This document shows positions 16,806-24,565 of a stretch of 64,000 nt of DNA, piece by piece (position 1 is the first letter of the stretch; each line of letters starts with the position of its first letter). The position numbers and the translations under genes were made by a program. The DNA comes from Nonomuraea africana. GTDB lineage: Bacteria; Actinomycetota; Actinomycetes; Streptosporangiales; Streptosporangiaceae. The notes below the pieces were generated by a model, which had not been told where the DNA came from, did not search any database, and saw only the letters and a list, made by a program, of their open reading frames with translations. Where the stretch lies: the NCBI RefSeq assembly GCF_014873535.1, contig NZ_JADBEF010000001.1:4216001-4280000 (forward strand). The letters are read 5' to 3'.

Positions 16806-18295
16806 GCCTGCGCCGCACCGTCGCCCTCGGCGTGGGCGGCACCGTCGTCCTGCTGGCCGCGCTCGACGCCTACGTGGTCGTCACCGTCCTGATCGGCATC
16901 GCCCAGGACGTGGGTGTGCCGGTCAACCGCCTGGAGCGGGTCACCCCCGTGGTCACCGGGTTCCTCCTGGGCTACGTGGCCGCGATGCCGCTGCTCGGCC
17001 AGCTGTCCGACCGGTACGGCAGGCGCCCCCTGATCCATGCCTGCCTCGCCCTGTTCGCCCTCGGCTCGGTCCTGACCGCGCTGGCCGCCTCCCTGCCCAT
17101 GGTGGTGGCCGGCCGTACCGTGCAGGGCGTCGCCGGCGGCGCGCTGCTGCCGATCACGATGGCGCTGGTCGGCGACCTGTGGCAGGAGCGCGAGCGGCCC
17201 GTGGCGCTCGGCGCGGTCGGCGCCGCCCAGGAGCTCGGCAGCGCGCTCGGCCCGCTGTACGGCGCGGTCGTGGCGCTGCTGCCGGCCGTCCAGCTGGCCG
17301 GCGTGGAGCTGGGCGGCTGGCACGCGATCTTCTGGCTCAACGTGCCGCTGGCGGCGCTCGCGGCCTTCGCCGTCCAGCGGACCGTCCCCTCCTCGCCCGT
17401 GCGCGCGGGCAGGGTCGGGGTGACCGGCGGCGCGCTGCTGGCCCTGTCGCTCGGCCTGCTGGTCGCCGGGCTCTACAACCCCGATCCCGCCAAGGCCGTG
17501 CTGCCCGCGTGGGGTCCGCCGCTGATCGGCGCGGGCCTGCTGGTGGCGGCGGCGTTCGTGTGGTGGGAGATCCGCTCCCCCGTCCGCCTGCTCGACCTCA
17601 CCGGGCTGCCCAAGCGGCCGCTGCTGGCCACGCTGGCCGTCAGCTTCCTGTCAGGGGCCGCGCTGCTGGTCACGATGGTCTTCGTGCAGCTGTCGGCGCA
17701 GACCCTGTTCGGCGCCGACGCGCTCGGCGGGGCGCTCACCCTGGCCTGGTTCCTCGGCGCGCTCGTCGCGGGCGCGCTGCTGGGCGGCCTGCTCACCAGA
17801 CGGTACGGCGAGCCGCCCGTCATGGTGGCCGGGCTGGCGGTCGCGACGGCGGGCTACTGGCTGCTGTCGGGCTCGCTCACCGGGCCGGCCGACCTGATGG
17901 TCGCGGGGGCCGGCCTCGGCGTCGTGATCGCGCCCGTCTCCTCCGCCGCGCTGCGCGTCATGCCCGCCGCCCAGCACGGCGTCGCCTCGGCCGCGGTCGT
18001 GGTGGCCAGGATGATGGGCATGCTGATCGGCATCGCCGCGGTGTCGGCGTGGGGCTTCTACCGCTTCCAGTCGCTCACCGCCGACCTCGACACCCCGCTG
18101 CCCGTCGGCGTCGACGCCGCCACCTACGCCAGGCAGCTGGCCGCCTACACCGAGCAGGTGCGGGCGGCGCTGCGGGTGGAGTACACCGAGATGTTCGTGG
18201 CCACCGCCGCGCTGTGCGCGCTCGGCGCGGCGGTCGCGCTGCTGGTCAGGGCGCCAGGCGGTGCAGGTCGCGAGGGAACAGCGTCGCCGACCTGA
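16802..18295 (+). CDS. P55-like major facilitator transporter
   Basis: 497 residues, about 14 hydrophobic segments, of the DHA2/P55 branch of the major facilitator superfamily. Motif A is GQLSDRYGRRP (about 62-72) and motif C-like glycine-rich sequence follows (AAQELGSALGPLYGAV). The insertion AVQLAGVELGGWHAIFW between helices resembles mycobacterial P55. Translation starts inside the lprG stop (ATGA). In the mycobacterial model the pump and lipoprotein move lipids across the envelope and give drug tolerance. Its 3' end overlaps the convergent aspartyl-tRNA synthetase by about 50 bases. Confidence 0.9.
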   Translation: MSLRRTVALGVGGTVVLLAALDAYVVVTVLIGIAQDVGVPVNRLERVTPVVTGFLLGYVAAMPLLGQLSDRYGRRPLIHACLALFALGSVLTALAASLPMVVAGRTVQGVAGGALLPITMALVGDLWQERERPVALGAVGAAQELGSALGPLYGAVVALLPAVQLAGVELGGWHAIFWLNVPLAALAAFAVQRTVPSSPVRAGRVGVTGGALLALSLGLLVAGLYNPDPAKAVLPAWGPPLIGAGLLVAAAFVWWEIRSPVRLLDLTGLPKRPLLATLAVSFLSGAALLVTMVFVQLSAQTLFGADALGGALTLAWFLGALVAGALLGGLLTRRYGEPPVMVAGLAVATAGYWLLSGSLTGPADLMVAGAGLGVVIAPVSSAALRVMPAAQHGVASAAVVVARMMGMLIGIAAVSAWGFYRFQSLTADLDTPLPVGVDAATYARQLAAYTEQVRAALRVEYTEMFVATAALCALGAAVALLVRAPGGAGREGTASPT

Positions 18296-19499
18296 CGTTG
18301 GCCGCCCCGGTCAGCCTGGAGGTCCATCGCTCCAGGCCGATCGCGAAGCCGCCGTGCGGCGGCATGCCGTGCGCGAAGGCCGACAGGTACCCCTCGTAGG
18401 GCCCGCTCTCGTCACCCAGGACCGCGAGGTAGTCCTCGTACCTGTGCAGCCGCTGGCCGCCCGTGACCAGTTCCAGCCCTCTGAACAGCAGGTCGAAGCC
18501 GTTGGAGTGGCCGGGCCGCTCGGGGTCGGGACAGGTGTAGAAGGGGCGCTTGGCCATCGGGTAGCCCGTGACGAACAGGAAGTCGGAGCCGTGCTCCCGC
18601 AGCGCCCACTCCGACAGCCACCGCTCCTGGGCGGGTGACAGGTCGAGCTCGTCCTCACCGGTCATCGCCTGGGCCTCGGTGAAGTGGATCGACGGGATCT
18701 CCCGCGGCACCTCGGGCAGCGTGATGCCGAGGGTGGCGACGGCCGTGGCCGCGCGGTGCCGAACAGCCTCCGTCATGCCCGCGATCGCCTCCCTCAGCAC
18801 GGCCATCACGTCCCTGTGGTCGCGCACGAACCCCAGCTCGGCGTCGAGTGAGGTGTACTGCGCCAGGTGGCGGGCGGTGTCGTGCGGCTCGGCGCGGAAG
18901 ACGGGGCCGACCTCGTAGACCCGCTCGAACACCCCGACCATCGCCTGCTTGAAGAACTGCGGAGACTGGGCGAGGTAGGCGGGCCTGCCGAAGTAGTCGA
19001 TGCCGAAGACGTTCGCCCCTGACTCGGTGGCCGAGGCGACGATCTTCGGCGTCTGGATCTCGGTGAAACCCAGGCCGTCGAGCGCCGATCTGAAGCCCGC
19101 GACGCTCGCCGCGGCGATCTCGAACGGCGCGCGCAACGCGGGATGGCGCAGCGCGACGGGCGCGTGGTCGAGGATCGTGGGCAGCGCCGCGAGGACCGTG
19201 GGCCGGTAGAGGTCGAAGGGCGGCGCCTTCGCCGGCTCGGCCAGCACGGTGAGCTCGGGCGCGGTCAGCTCGACGCCGCCGGGCGCCTGCGGGTTGACCG
19301 TGACGCTGCCCGTCACCTCGACCACGCTCTCCTCGACGGGCAGCTCCCCCGAGCAGACGACCTGCGTCAGACCCGCGCGGTCGCGCACTATGAGGAAGGA
19401 AACAGATTTCAGCAGCCGCCGGCGGTGAACCCAGCCCGCGACCTTCACTCGTTGCCCGGCGTGCTCAGCGAGCTCCGCCGACAGGACACGAGAGATCAT
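18246..19499 (-). CDS. aspS: Archaeal-type (non-discriminating) aspartate--tRNA(Asp/Asn) ligase
   Basis: 417 residues, short like archaeal AspRS and lacking the GAD insertion of the normal bacterial enzyme (about 590 residues). An OB-fold anticodon domain (about 1-100, VKVAGWVHRRRLLKSVSFLIVRD) is followed by the class II core. Motif 2 reads FRAEPHDTARHLAQYTSLD and motif 3 reads GFAIGLERWTSRLTG. This type usually charges both tRNA-Asp and tRNA-Asn and works with GatCAB, though discrimination cannot be read with certainty. AAGGAG lies five bases before the ATG at 19499. The long leader contains T-box features. Ends 50 bases inside the P55 gene. Confidence 0.88.
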   Translation of the reverse strand: MISRVLSAELAEHAGQRVKVAGWVHRRRLLKSVSFLIVRDRAGLTQVVCSGELPVEESVVEVTGSVTVNPQAPGGVELTAPELTVLAEPAKAPPFDLYRPTVLAALPTILDHAPVALRHPALRAPFEIAAASVAGFRSALDGLGFTEIQTPKIVASATESGANVFGIDYFGRPAYLAQSPQFFKQAMVGVFERVYEVGPVFRAEPHDTARHLAQYTSLDAELGFVRDHRDVMAVLREAIAGMTEAVRHRAATAVATLGITLPEVPREIPSIHFTEAQAMTGEDELDLSPAQERWLSEWALREHGSDFLFVTGYPMAKRPFYTCPDPERPGHSNGFDLLFRGLELVTGGQRLHRYEDYLAVLGDESGPYEGYLSAFAHGMPPHGGFAIGLERWTSRLTGAANVRSATLFPRDLHRLAP

Positions 19500-19745
19500 C
19501 ACAACTCCTTGAGCCGCATGATCCCTTGGGGACGCGGGGGAGAAGGGGACTCCCGGTGCCACCGCGCCTTCGCCGCCCTCGCGGACGGCCTCACACGACC
19601 CTGTGACGGAGGTCAGCCCGGCGGGGCATTTCCTCCCCGCACTCAGGAGTGTCTTCGCCCGGGTGGTCGGGTCCGCCTTCACAGCTCCCGGCGGCTCTCT
19701 CGGCCCTCCACGGCCCGGGGGTTACTCGTCTCCCTCGACGTGTTG
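19500..19745 (-). promoter_or_regulatory. T-box riboswitch leader of the aspartyl-tRNA synthetase gene
   Basis: On the minus strand the leader has T-box landmarks in order. A GACGAGTA Stem I element lies at 19730-19723. AGAGAGCC, the apical Stem I motif, lies at 19700-19693. GCTGTGAAGGCGG and two GAC triplets (19673-19671 and 19668-19666, candidate Asp specifier) follow. The T-box bulge TGGCACC is at 19561-19555. Around the bulge, GGCGCGG (19568-19562) pairs with CCGCGTC (19537-19531; one G-T pair) and GGGAG (19554-19550) pairs with CTCCC (19542-19538), the standard antiterminator shape. There is no U-run terminator; the CTCC could instead mask the AAGGAG ribosome site, so control is likely translational. 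An extended -10 (TG-T-TAAGAT, 19757-19752) lies upstream. Confidence 0.72.
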
Positions 19746-19853
19746 GCGCAGATCTTAACACGCGTTACAGAACGGCTGAGTATGGGGCTACTCATGCGCG
19801 TAGGGCCGCCCCGAGCTCAGCATGGGAGCATCGATCCCCCTGAGGAGCACGAC

Positions 19854-20303
19854 ATGCGCAAGGTCCTGGTCGTCTTCACCGTGATCCAGCTCGCTCTCGT
19901 GGTGCTGCAGTTCTACCTGGCCACCTACGGCGCCTTCGAGACGCCCGAGCCGGCCGACCCCGAGAGCGCGGCGATCGGCTGGCATGTCCTGAACGGCTTC
20001 ATGGTCATCCCCGCCGTCTCCCTCGTCACCACGATCCTCGCGGCCGTCGCCCGCGCCCCCGGCAAGCTGATCGGCCTGTGCGCCGCGCCGATCGTGCTGG
20101 TCGCGATCCAGATGTTCGTGCTGTTCCCGCTGGCCGAGCTGGCCGGCGCGACGATGGAGAAGACCACCCCCGCCAGCCTGTACGTGCTGGGCTTCCACGC
20201 CATCGTCGGCGTGCTGCTGCTGGGCGCGGCGATCTCCGCCGTGCGCGGCGCGCAGGCCCACGCCAGGAGCGGGGCGGGTCGCCAGGCCACAGAAACGGTG
20301 TGA
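19854..20303 (+). CDS. DUF6220-like four-helix membrane protein
   Basis: 149 residues with four hydrophobic segments (about 3-22, 45-65, 75-95 and 116-136) and short loops; a PEPADPESAAIGWHVLNG loop follows the first. Small membrane proteins of this kind are annotated DUF6220 in actinobacteria; function unknown. TGAGGAG precedes the ATG at 19854. The stop overlaps the GTG of the multicopper oxidase (GTGA), so the two are translated together, which suggests a membrane partner or electron-path role for this protein. Divergent from the T-box/aspS transcript. Confidence 0.65.
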   Translation: MRKVLVVFTVIQLALVVLQFYLATYGAFETPEPADPESAAIGWHVLNGFMVIPAVSLVTTILAAVARAPGKLIGLCAAPIVLVAIQMFVLFPLAELAGATMEKTTPASLYVLGFHAIVGVLLLGAAISAVRGAQAHARSGAGRQATETV

Positions 20304-22264
20304 GCGCGGCCGCGCTGATCGCGCTCGACCGGATCCTGGTCATTCTGGTCGCCGTTTCGTGGGGCTGGGCGGGAGGCCACCTGCTGGTCTCCCGCAAAGC
20401 CGTCCCTGGAGGCCACCCGCCGGTCTCCCGCGAAGCCGTCCCAGGAAGCCGGGCCGGGTCGCCCCGTGCGGCCGGGTGGGCGGCGGCGCTCGTGGTGATC
20501 GCTCTGGTCGCGACGGCGGGCCGGCTCGCCGTGACCGTGACCCTCGCCGGGCACGGGTGGTGGTTCGCCGGGGAGAAGGCGTTGCTGGCGCTGCCGCTGC
20601 TGCTGCCGCCCGCGCTGGCCGCCGCCGTGGTGTCGGTGCCGGGGCTGCTGCGCGGCTCCTTCTCCCCGCTCGTCGTGCTCTTTCCGCTGACCTCGGCCTA
20701 CGCGGCGGTGGCGGGGGTGGTCGTGGCGGTGGGGATGGGGTATCCGCTCTCGCCGTACCTGTCGGTGGTCCTGACGCCGGCCGTGCTCGGCGGGGCGCTG
20801 GCCACCTGGTCGATGCTCACCCGCACGGGACCTCCCGGACGCCGATGGCGGGTGGCGGGCGCCGTGGTGGTGGCGTTCGCGGTGGCCTGGAGCGGGCTGT
20901 CGGTGTGGAACGCCCGGCTTCCCGCGTCGCTGCGGCTGGCCCCCGGCGGCACCGTGGACGTCACCGCGCTGCGCGGCCCCCCTGAAGCAGCCCCTGAATC
21001 CGGCCCCGAATCCGGCCCTGCATCGGGTAAGCTGCGCCGCTTCACGCTGACGGCCAAGCCCGCCACGATCACGCTCGCCTCGGGACGCACGGTGGAGGCG
21101 CTGACCTTCGACGGCCGCTCCCCCGGCCCGCCGCTGCGCGTACGGCAGGGCGAGACGGTCGAGGTGCGCCTGCGCAGCGAGCTGGCCGACAGGGGCGTCA
21201 CCCTGCACTGGCACGGCTACCACGTCCCGAACGGCGAGGACGGCGTGCCGGGCCTCACCCAGAACGCGGTGCGAAAAGGCGAGGAGTTCGTCTACCGCTT
21301 CCGCGCCGACCAGCCGGGCAGCTACTGGTACCACACCCACGAGACGCCCAACAGGGCCCTGCGGGCCGGGCTGTTCGGCATGTTCACCGTGGATCCCGTG
21401 GACCCAGTGGCCCCCGAGGGGTTCGACGAGCCCGTCGCGCTGCACACCTTCGGCGGGTCCCTCACCGTGGCGCTGGCGGGCTCGCCGCCCGCCGACGGCC
21501 TCGCCACCAGGGTCCTCGCCCCCGGCACGCCCGTGCGGCTGCGGGTGGCCAACACCGACAACGGGCCGCACACGCTGGGCGTCAGCGGCGTGCCGTACCG
21601 GATCGCGGCGGTGGACGGCCTGCCCGTGGCAGGCCGCGCGCTGCGGGACGGACGCGCCAGGCTGGCCGCGGGCGGCCGCTACGACCTGGTCTTCACCATG
21701 CCGCCACGGCCCGTGCTGATGTCGGCGGACGGCGTGGGCCTGCTCCTCACCCCCGGCGCGGGCGCCGCCCCCGCGCCGTCGGCGGGCCCGCTGATCGACA
21801 TCACCAGGTACGGCTCGGGCGACGTCAGGGCCCCGCAGCGCTTCGACCGCTCCTACACCTGGGTGCTCGACCGGCTGGTCGCGCTGCGCGGCGGCGTTCC
21901 GAGACTGTCGCACACCGTCAACGGGCAGGTCTGGCCCAGAGTGCCGCCCGCGCTGGTGAAGGAGGGCGAATGGGTCCGCTTCACGGTGGTGAACCGCAGC
22001 GGCGAGCCGCACCCCATGCACCCGCACGGCCATCACGTGCTGGTGCTCACCCGCGACGGGGCGCCGGCCGCGCCCGTGTGGATGGACAGCTTCGACGTCG
22101 GCCCCGGCGAGGTGTGGGAGGTGGCGCTCCGTGCCGACAACCCCGGCGTGTGGCTGGCACACTGCCACGAGCTCACCCACGCCGCCGAGGGGATGACGCT
22201 GCACGTCGCCTATGACGCCGTGCGCAGCCCCTTCGCCCTCGACGGCCACAACCACCCGGAGTGA
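20300..22264 (+). CDS. Membrane-anchored multicopper oxidase
   Basis: 654 residues. The first 220 or so hold about five hydrophobic segments, broken by a short repeated hydrophilic stretch (VSRKAVPGG, VSREAVPGS). The rest is a cupredoxin-type oxidase. Copper ligands are visible: LHWHGYH and YWYHTHE in the first domain, HPMHPHGHH and HCHELTHAAEGM in the last (T1 and trinuclear site). It should face outside the membrane and oxidise a phenolic or metal substrate with O2. The N-terminal membrane bundle is unusual, since most bacterial enzymes have only a signal peptide. GTG start overlaps the DUF6220 stop. Confidence 0.88.
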   Translation: MSAAALIALDRILVILVAVSWGWAGGHLLVSRKAVPGGHPPVSREAVPGSRAGSPRAAGWAAALVVIALVATAGRLAVTVTLAGHGWWFAGEKALLALPLLLPPALAAAVVSVPGLLRGSFSPLVVLFPLTSAYAAVAGVVVAVGMGYPLSPYLSVVLTPAVLGGALATWSMLTRTGPPGRRWRVAGAVVVAFAVAWSGLSVWNARLPASLRLAPGGTVDVTALRGPPEAAPESGPESGPASGKLRRFTLTAKPATITLASGRTVEALTFDGRSPGPPLRVRQGETVEVRLRSELADRGVTLHWHGYHVPNGEDGVPGLTQNAVRKGEEFVYRFRADQPGSYWYHTHETPNRALRAGLFGMFTVDPVDPVAPEGFDEPVALHTFGGSLTVALAGSPPADGLATRVLAPGTPVRLRVANTDNGPHTLGVSGVPYRIAAVDGLPVAGRALRDGRARLAAGGRYDLVFTMPPRPVLMSADGVGLLLTPGAGAAPAPSAGPLIDITRYGSGDVRAPQRFDRSYTWVLDRLVALRGGVPRLSHTVNGQVWPRVPPALVKEGEWVRFTVVNRSGEPHPMHPHGHHVLVLTRDGAPAAPVWMDSFDVGPGEVWEVALRADNPGVWLAHCHELTHAAEGMTLHVAYDAVRSPFALDGHNHPE

Positions 22265-22267
22265 GGG

Positions 22268-23692
22268 CTACTTCTTCGGCGCCTGCCCGCCCTTCCGCTT
22301 CTCGCGGATCTTCATCGTGACCTCGATCGGCGAGCCCGCGAAGCCGAACTCCTCGCGGATCCTGCGCTCGATGAAGCGCCGGTAGGTGTCCTCCAGCCAG
22401 CCCGAGGTGAACAGCACGAACTTCGGCGGCTCGGTCGACGCCTGGGTGGCGAAGAGGATCTTCGGCTGCTTGCCGCCGCGCACCGGAGGCGGCGTCTGCT
22501 GCACCAGCTCGGTGAGGAAGGCGTTGAGCCTGGCCGTCGGCACCCGGGTGGACCAGGAGTCGAGGGCCTTCTCGATCGCCGGCACCAGACGGTCCATGTG
22601 GCGGCCGGTCTTGGCGGAGATGTTGACGCGCAGCGCCCACGGGGTGCGGACGAGCTGCCTGTCGATCTCCCTCTCCAGGTAGTAGCGCCGGTCCTCGTCG
22701 ACCAGGTCCCACTTGTTGAAGGCGACGACCATCGCCCTGCCCGACTCGATGACCAGGCCGATGATGCGCAGGTCTTGCTCGGTGAGCGGCTCGCTGGCGT
22801 CGATCAGCACGATCGCCACCTCCGCCTTCTCCAGCGCGGCGCGGGTGCGCATCGCGGCGTAGAAGTCGGCGCCCTGCAGCTCGCGGTCGCGTCTGCGGAT
22901 GCCCGCGGTGTCGACGAAGCGCCAGGTGGTGCCGCCGAGGTCGATCAGCTCGTCGACGGGGTCACGGGTGGTGCCCGCCATCGGGTCGACCAGCACCCGC
23001 TCCTCACCCGCCAGCTTGTTCAGCAGCGAGGACTTGCCGACGTTGGGCTTGCCGAGCAGCGCGACCCGGTGCGGGCCCGCGGCCTCGCCGAAGGTCTGCT
23101 TGGGCGTCTCGGGCAGCGCGTCGAGCACCACGTCGAGCAGGTCGCCGGAGGAGCGGCCGTGCAGCGCGGAGACCGGGTGCGGCTCGCCGAGGCCGAGCGA
23201 CCACAGCGACGTCGCCTCCAGCTCCATCTGCTGGTTGTCGACCTTGTTGGCGGCCAGGATGACCGGCTTGCCCGAGGCGCGCAGCACCCCGCCGACGATC
23301 TCGTCGGCGTCGGTGGCGCCCACGACGGCGTCGACCACGAACAGGATCACGTCGGCCAGCTCGACCGCGATCTGGGCCTGCTCGGCGATGCGCAGGTTCA
23401 TGCCCGTCGCGTCGGGGTCCCAGCCGCCGGTGTCGACGACGGTGAAGCGCCGCCCGCGCCAGGTCGCGTCGTAGGTGACGCGGTCGCGCGTCACGCCGGG
23501 CACGTCTTCCACGACCGCCTCGCGGCGGCCGATGATGCGGTTGACCAGCGTCGACTTGCCGACATTCGGCCGTCCCACGACGGCGAGCACCGGCAGGGCG
23601 ACCGCCTGGTGCTCGAGCTGGTCAGTGGTGATCTCCATGTCGGCGAGCTCGGCTTCGATCCAGCCGGCGTCGTCGTACTCCCCCGTAGTCAC
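22268..23692 (-). CDS. der: Ribosome assembly GTPase Der (EngA)
   Basis: 474 residues with two tandem GTPase domains and a KH-like C-terminal domain, the unique Der layout. P-loops are GRPNVGKST (about 40) and GKPNVGKSS (about 213). G3 elements are DTGGW and DTAGI, and G4 elements are NKVD and NKWD. The first 33 residues are an acidic extension before the first domain. It acts in 50S subunit assembly. It lies downstream of cmk, as in most actinobacteria, and is convergent with the multicopper oxidase with only three bases between. Confidence 0.96.
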   Translation of the reverse strand: MTTGEYDDAGWIEAELADMEITTDQLEHQAVALPVLAVVGRPNVGKSTLVNRIIGRREAVVEDVPGVTRDRVTYDATWRGRRFTVVDTGGWDPDATGMNLRIAEQAQIAVELADVILFVVDAVVGATDADEIVGGVLRASGKPVILAANKVDNQQMELEATSLWSLGLGEPHPVSALHGRSSGDLLDVVLDALPETPKQTFGEAAGPHRVALLGKPNVGKSSLLNKLAGEERVLVDPMAGTTRDPVDELIDLGGTTWRFVDTAGIRRRDRELQGADFYAAMRTRAALEKAEVAIVLIDASEPLTEQDLRIIGLVIESGRAMVVAFNKWDLVDEDRRYYLEREIDRQLVRTPWALRVNISAKTGRHMDRLVPAIEKALDSWSTRVPTARLNAFLTELVQQTPPPVRGGKQPKILFATQASTEPPKFVLFTSGWLEDTYRRFIERRIREEFGFAGSPIEVTMKIREKRKGGQAPKK

Positions 23693-23727
23693 GGTTCTCT
23701 TCGTTCCTTTGAGTACCGCACCTGATG

Positions 23728-24402
23728 TCAGGCGCGCTCCTTGATCAATCTCAACACTTCAGCGATAACCTCGTCGAGGTTCAAAGCGGTGGTGTCGAGC
23801 TCGACGGCGCCAACCGCCATCGAGAGAGGGTCGGTCTTACGTGTCGAGTCAAGGGTGTCACGCCTGGCCATCGCGGCCTGCTGCGCCTCCACCGACGTGC
23901 CGGTCAGCTCCGCCGTACGGCGGGTGGCCCTGGCCTCGGCGCTCGCGGTCAGATAGACCTTGAGCGTCGCGTCAGGTGCCACCACGGTGCCGATGTCGCG
24001 GCCCTCGACCACGATGTCGCCGGAGCCGATGATCTCCCGCTGCAGCGCCACGAGCCTGGCCCGCACCTCGGGCACGGCGGCCACCAGCGAGACGGCGGCG
24101 GTCACCTCCTGGCTCCTGATCGGCCCCGCCACGTCGACGCCGTCGACCTGGATGGCAGGCGACTCGGGGTCGGTGCCCGAGACCAGGACGGGCTCGTCCG
24201 CGCGGGACGCGATCGCCGCCTGGTCGGACAGGTCGACGCCCTTCCGCAGCATCCACCAGGTGATCGCGCGGTACATCGCCCCTGTGTCCAGGTAGCGCAG
24301 ACCGAGCGCACGGGCCACCCCGCGCGACGCGCTCGACTTACCCGACCCCGAAGGACCGTCCATGGCGACGACCAGACCCGTCACGGCCTTCTCCCTTTTC
24401 AC
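23728..24402 (-). CDS. cmk: Cytidylate kinase
   Basis: 224 residues. Phosphorylates CMP and dCMP to the diphosphates. The P-loop is DGPSGSGKSSASRGVA, followed by YLDTGAMYRAITW, and the core EGRDIGTVVAPDA with the R-D that binds CMP. The ATG at 24402 gives MKREKAVTG; a GTG six codons later is an alternative. It precedes der by 36 bases and probably shares its transcript. The usual partner tyrA is about 4 kb away, separated by inserted genes. Confidence 0.95.
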   Translation of the reverse strand: MKREKAVTGLVVAMDGPSGSGKSSASRGVARALGLRYLDTGAMYRAITWWMLRKGVDLSDQAAIASRADEPVLVSGTDPESPAIQVDGVDVAGPIRSQEVTAAVSLVAAVPEVRARLVALQREIIGSGDIVVEGRDIGTVVAPDATLKVYLTASAEARATRRTAELTGTSVEAQQAAMARRDTLDSTRKTDPLSMAVGAVELDTTALNLDEVIAEVLRLIKERA

Positions 24403-24565
24403 GTTTTCCCAACCTCAAGAGGCTACCGCCTTATGACCACGCGATCGGACGCCTGGATCACCGGTCTCCGGCGGGAGCTCTGGCGCAGGTCAGGAGGGAG
24501 ATGGCGGTGCGTCACGTCAAGGTTGCGATCCCCCGCCGCAGGAGGAGGTCAGGAGCCGGTCGAGC

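Noticed and set aside
19925..22255. 776-codon minus-strand frame opposite the DUF6220/multicopper oxidase pair
   Set aside because: His/Arg/Gly-rich antisense sequence without domains. The plus-strand oxidase has all copper ligands.
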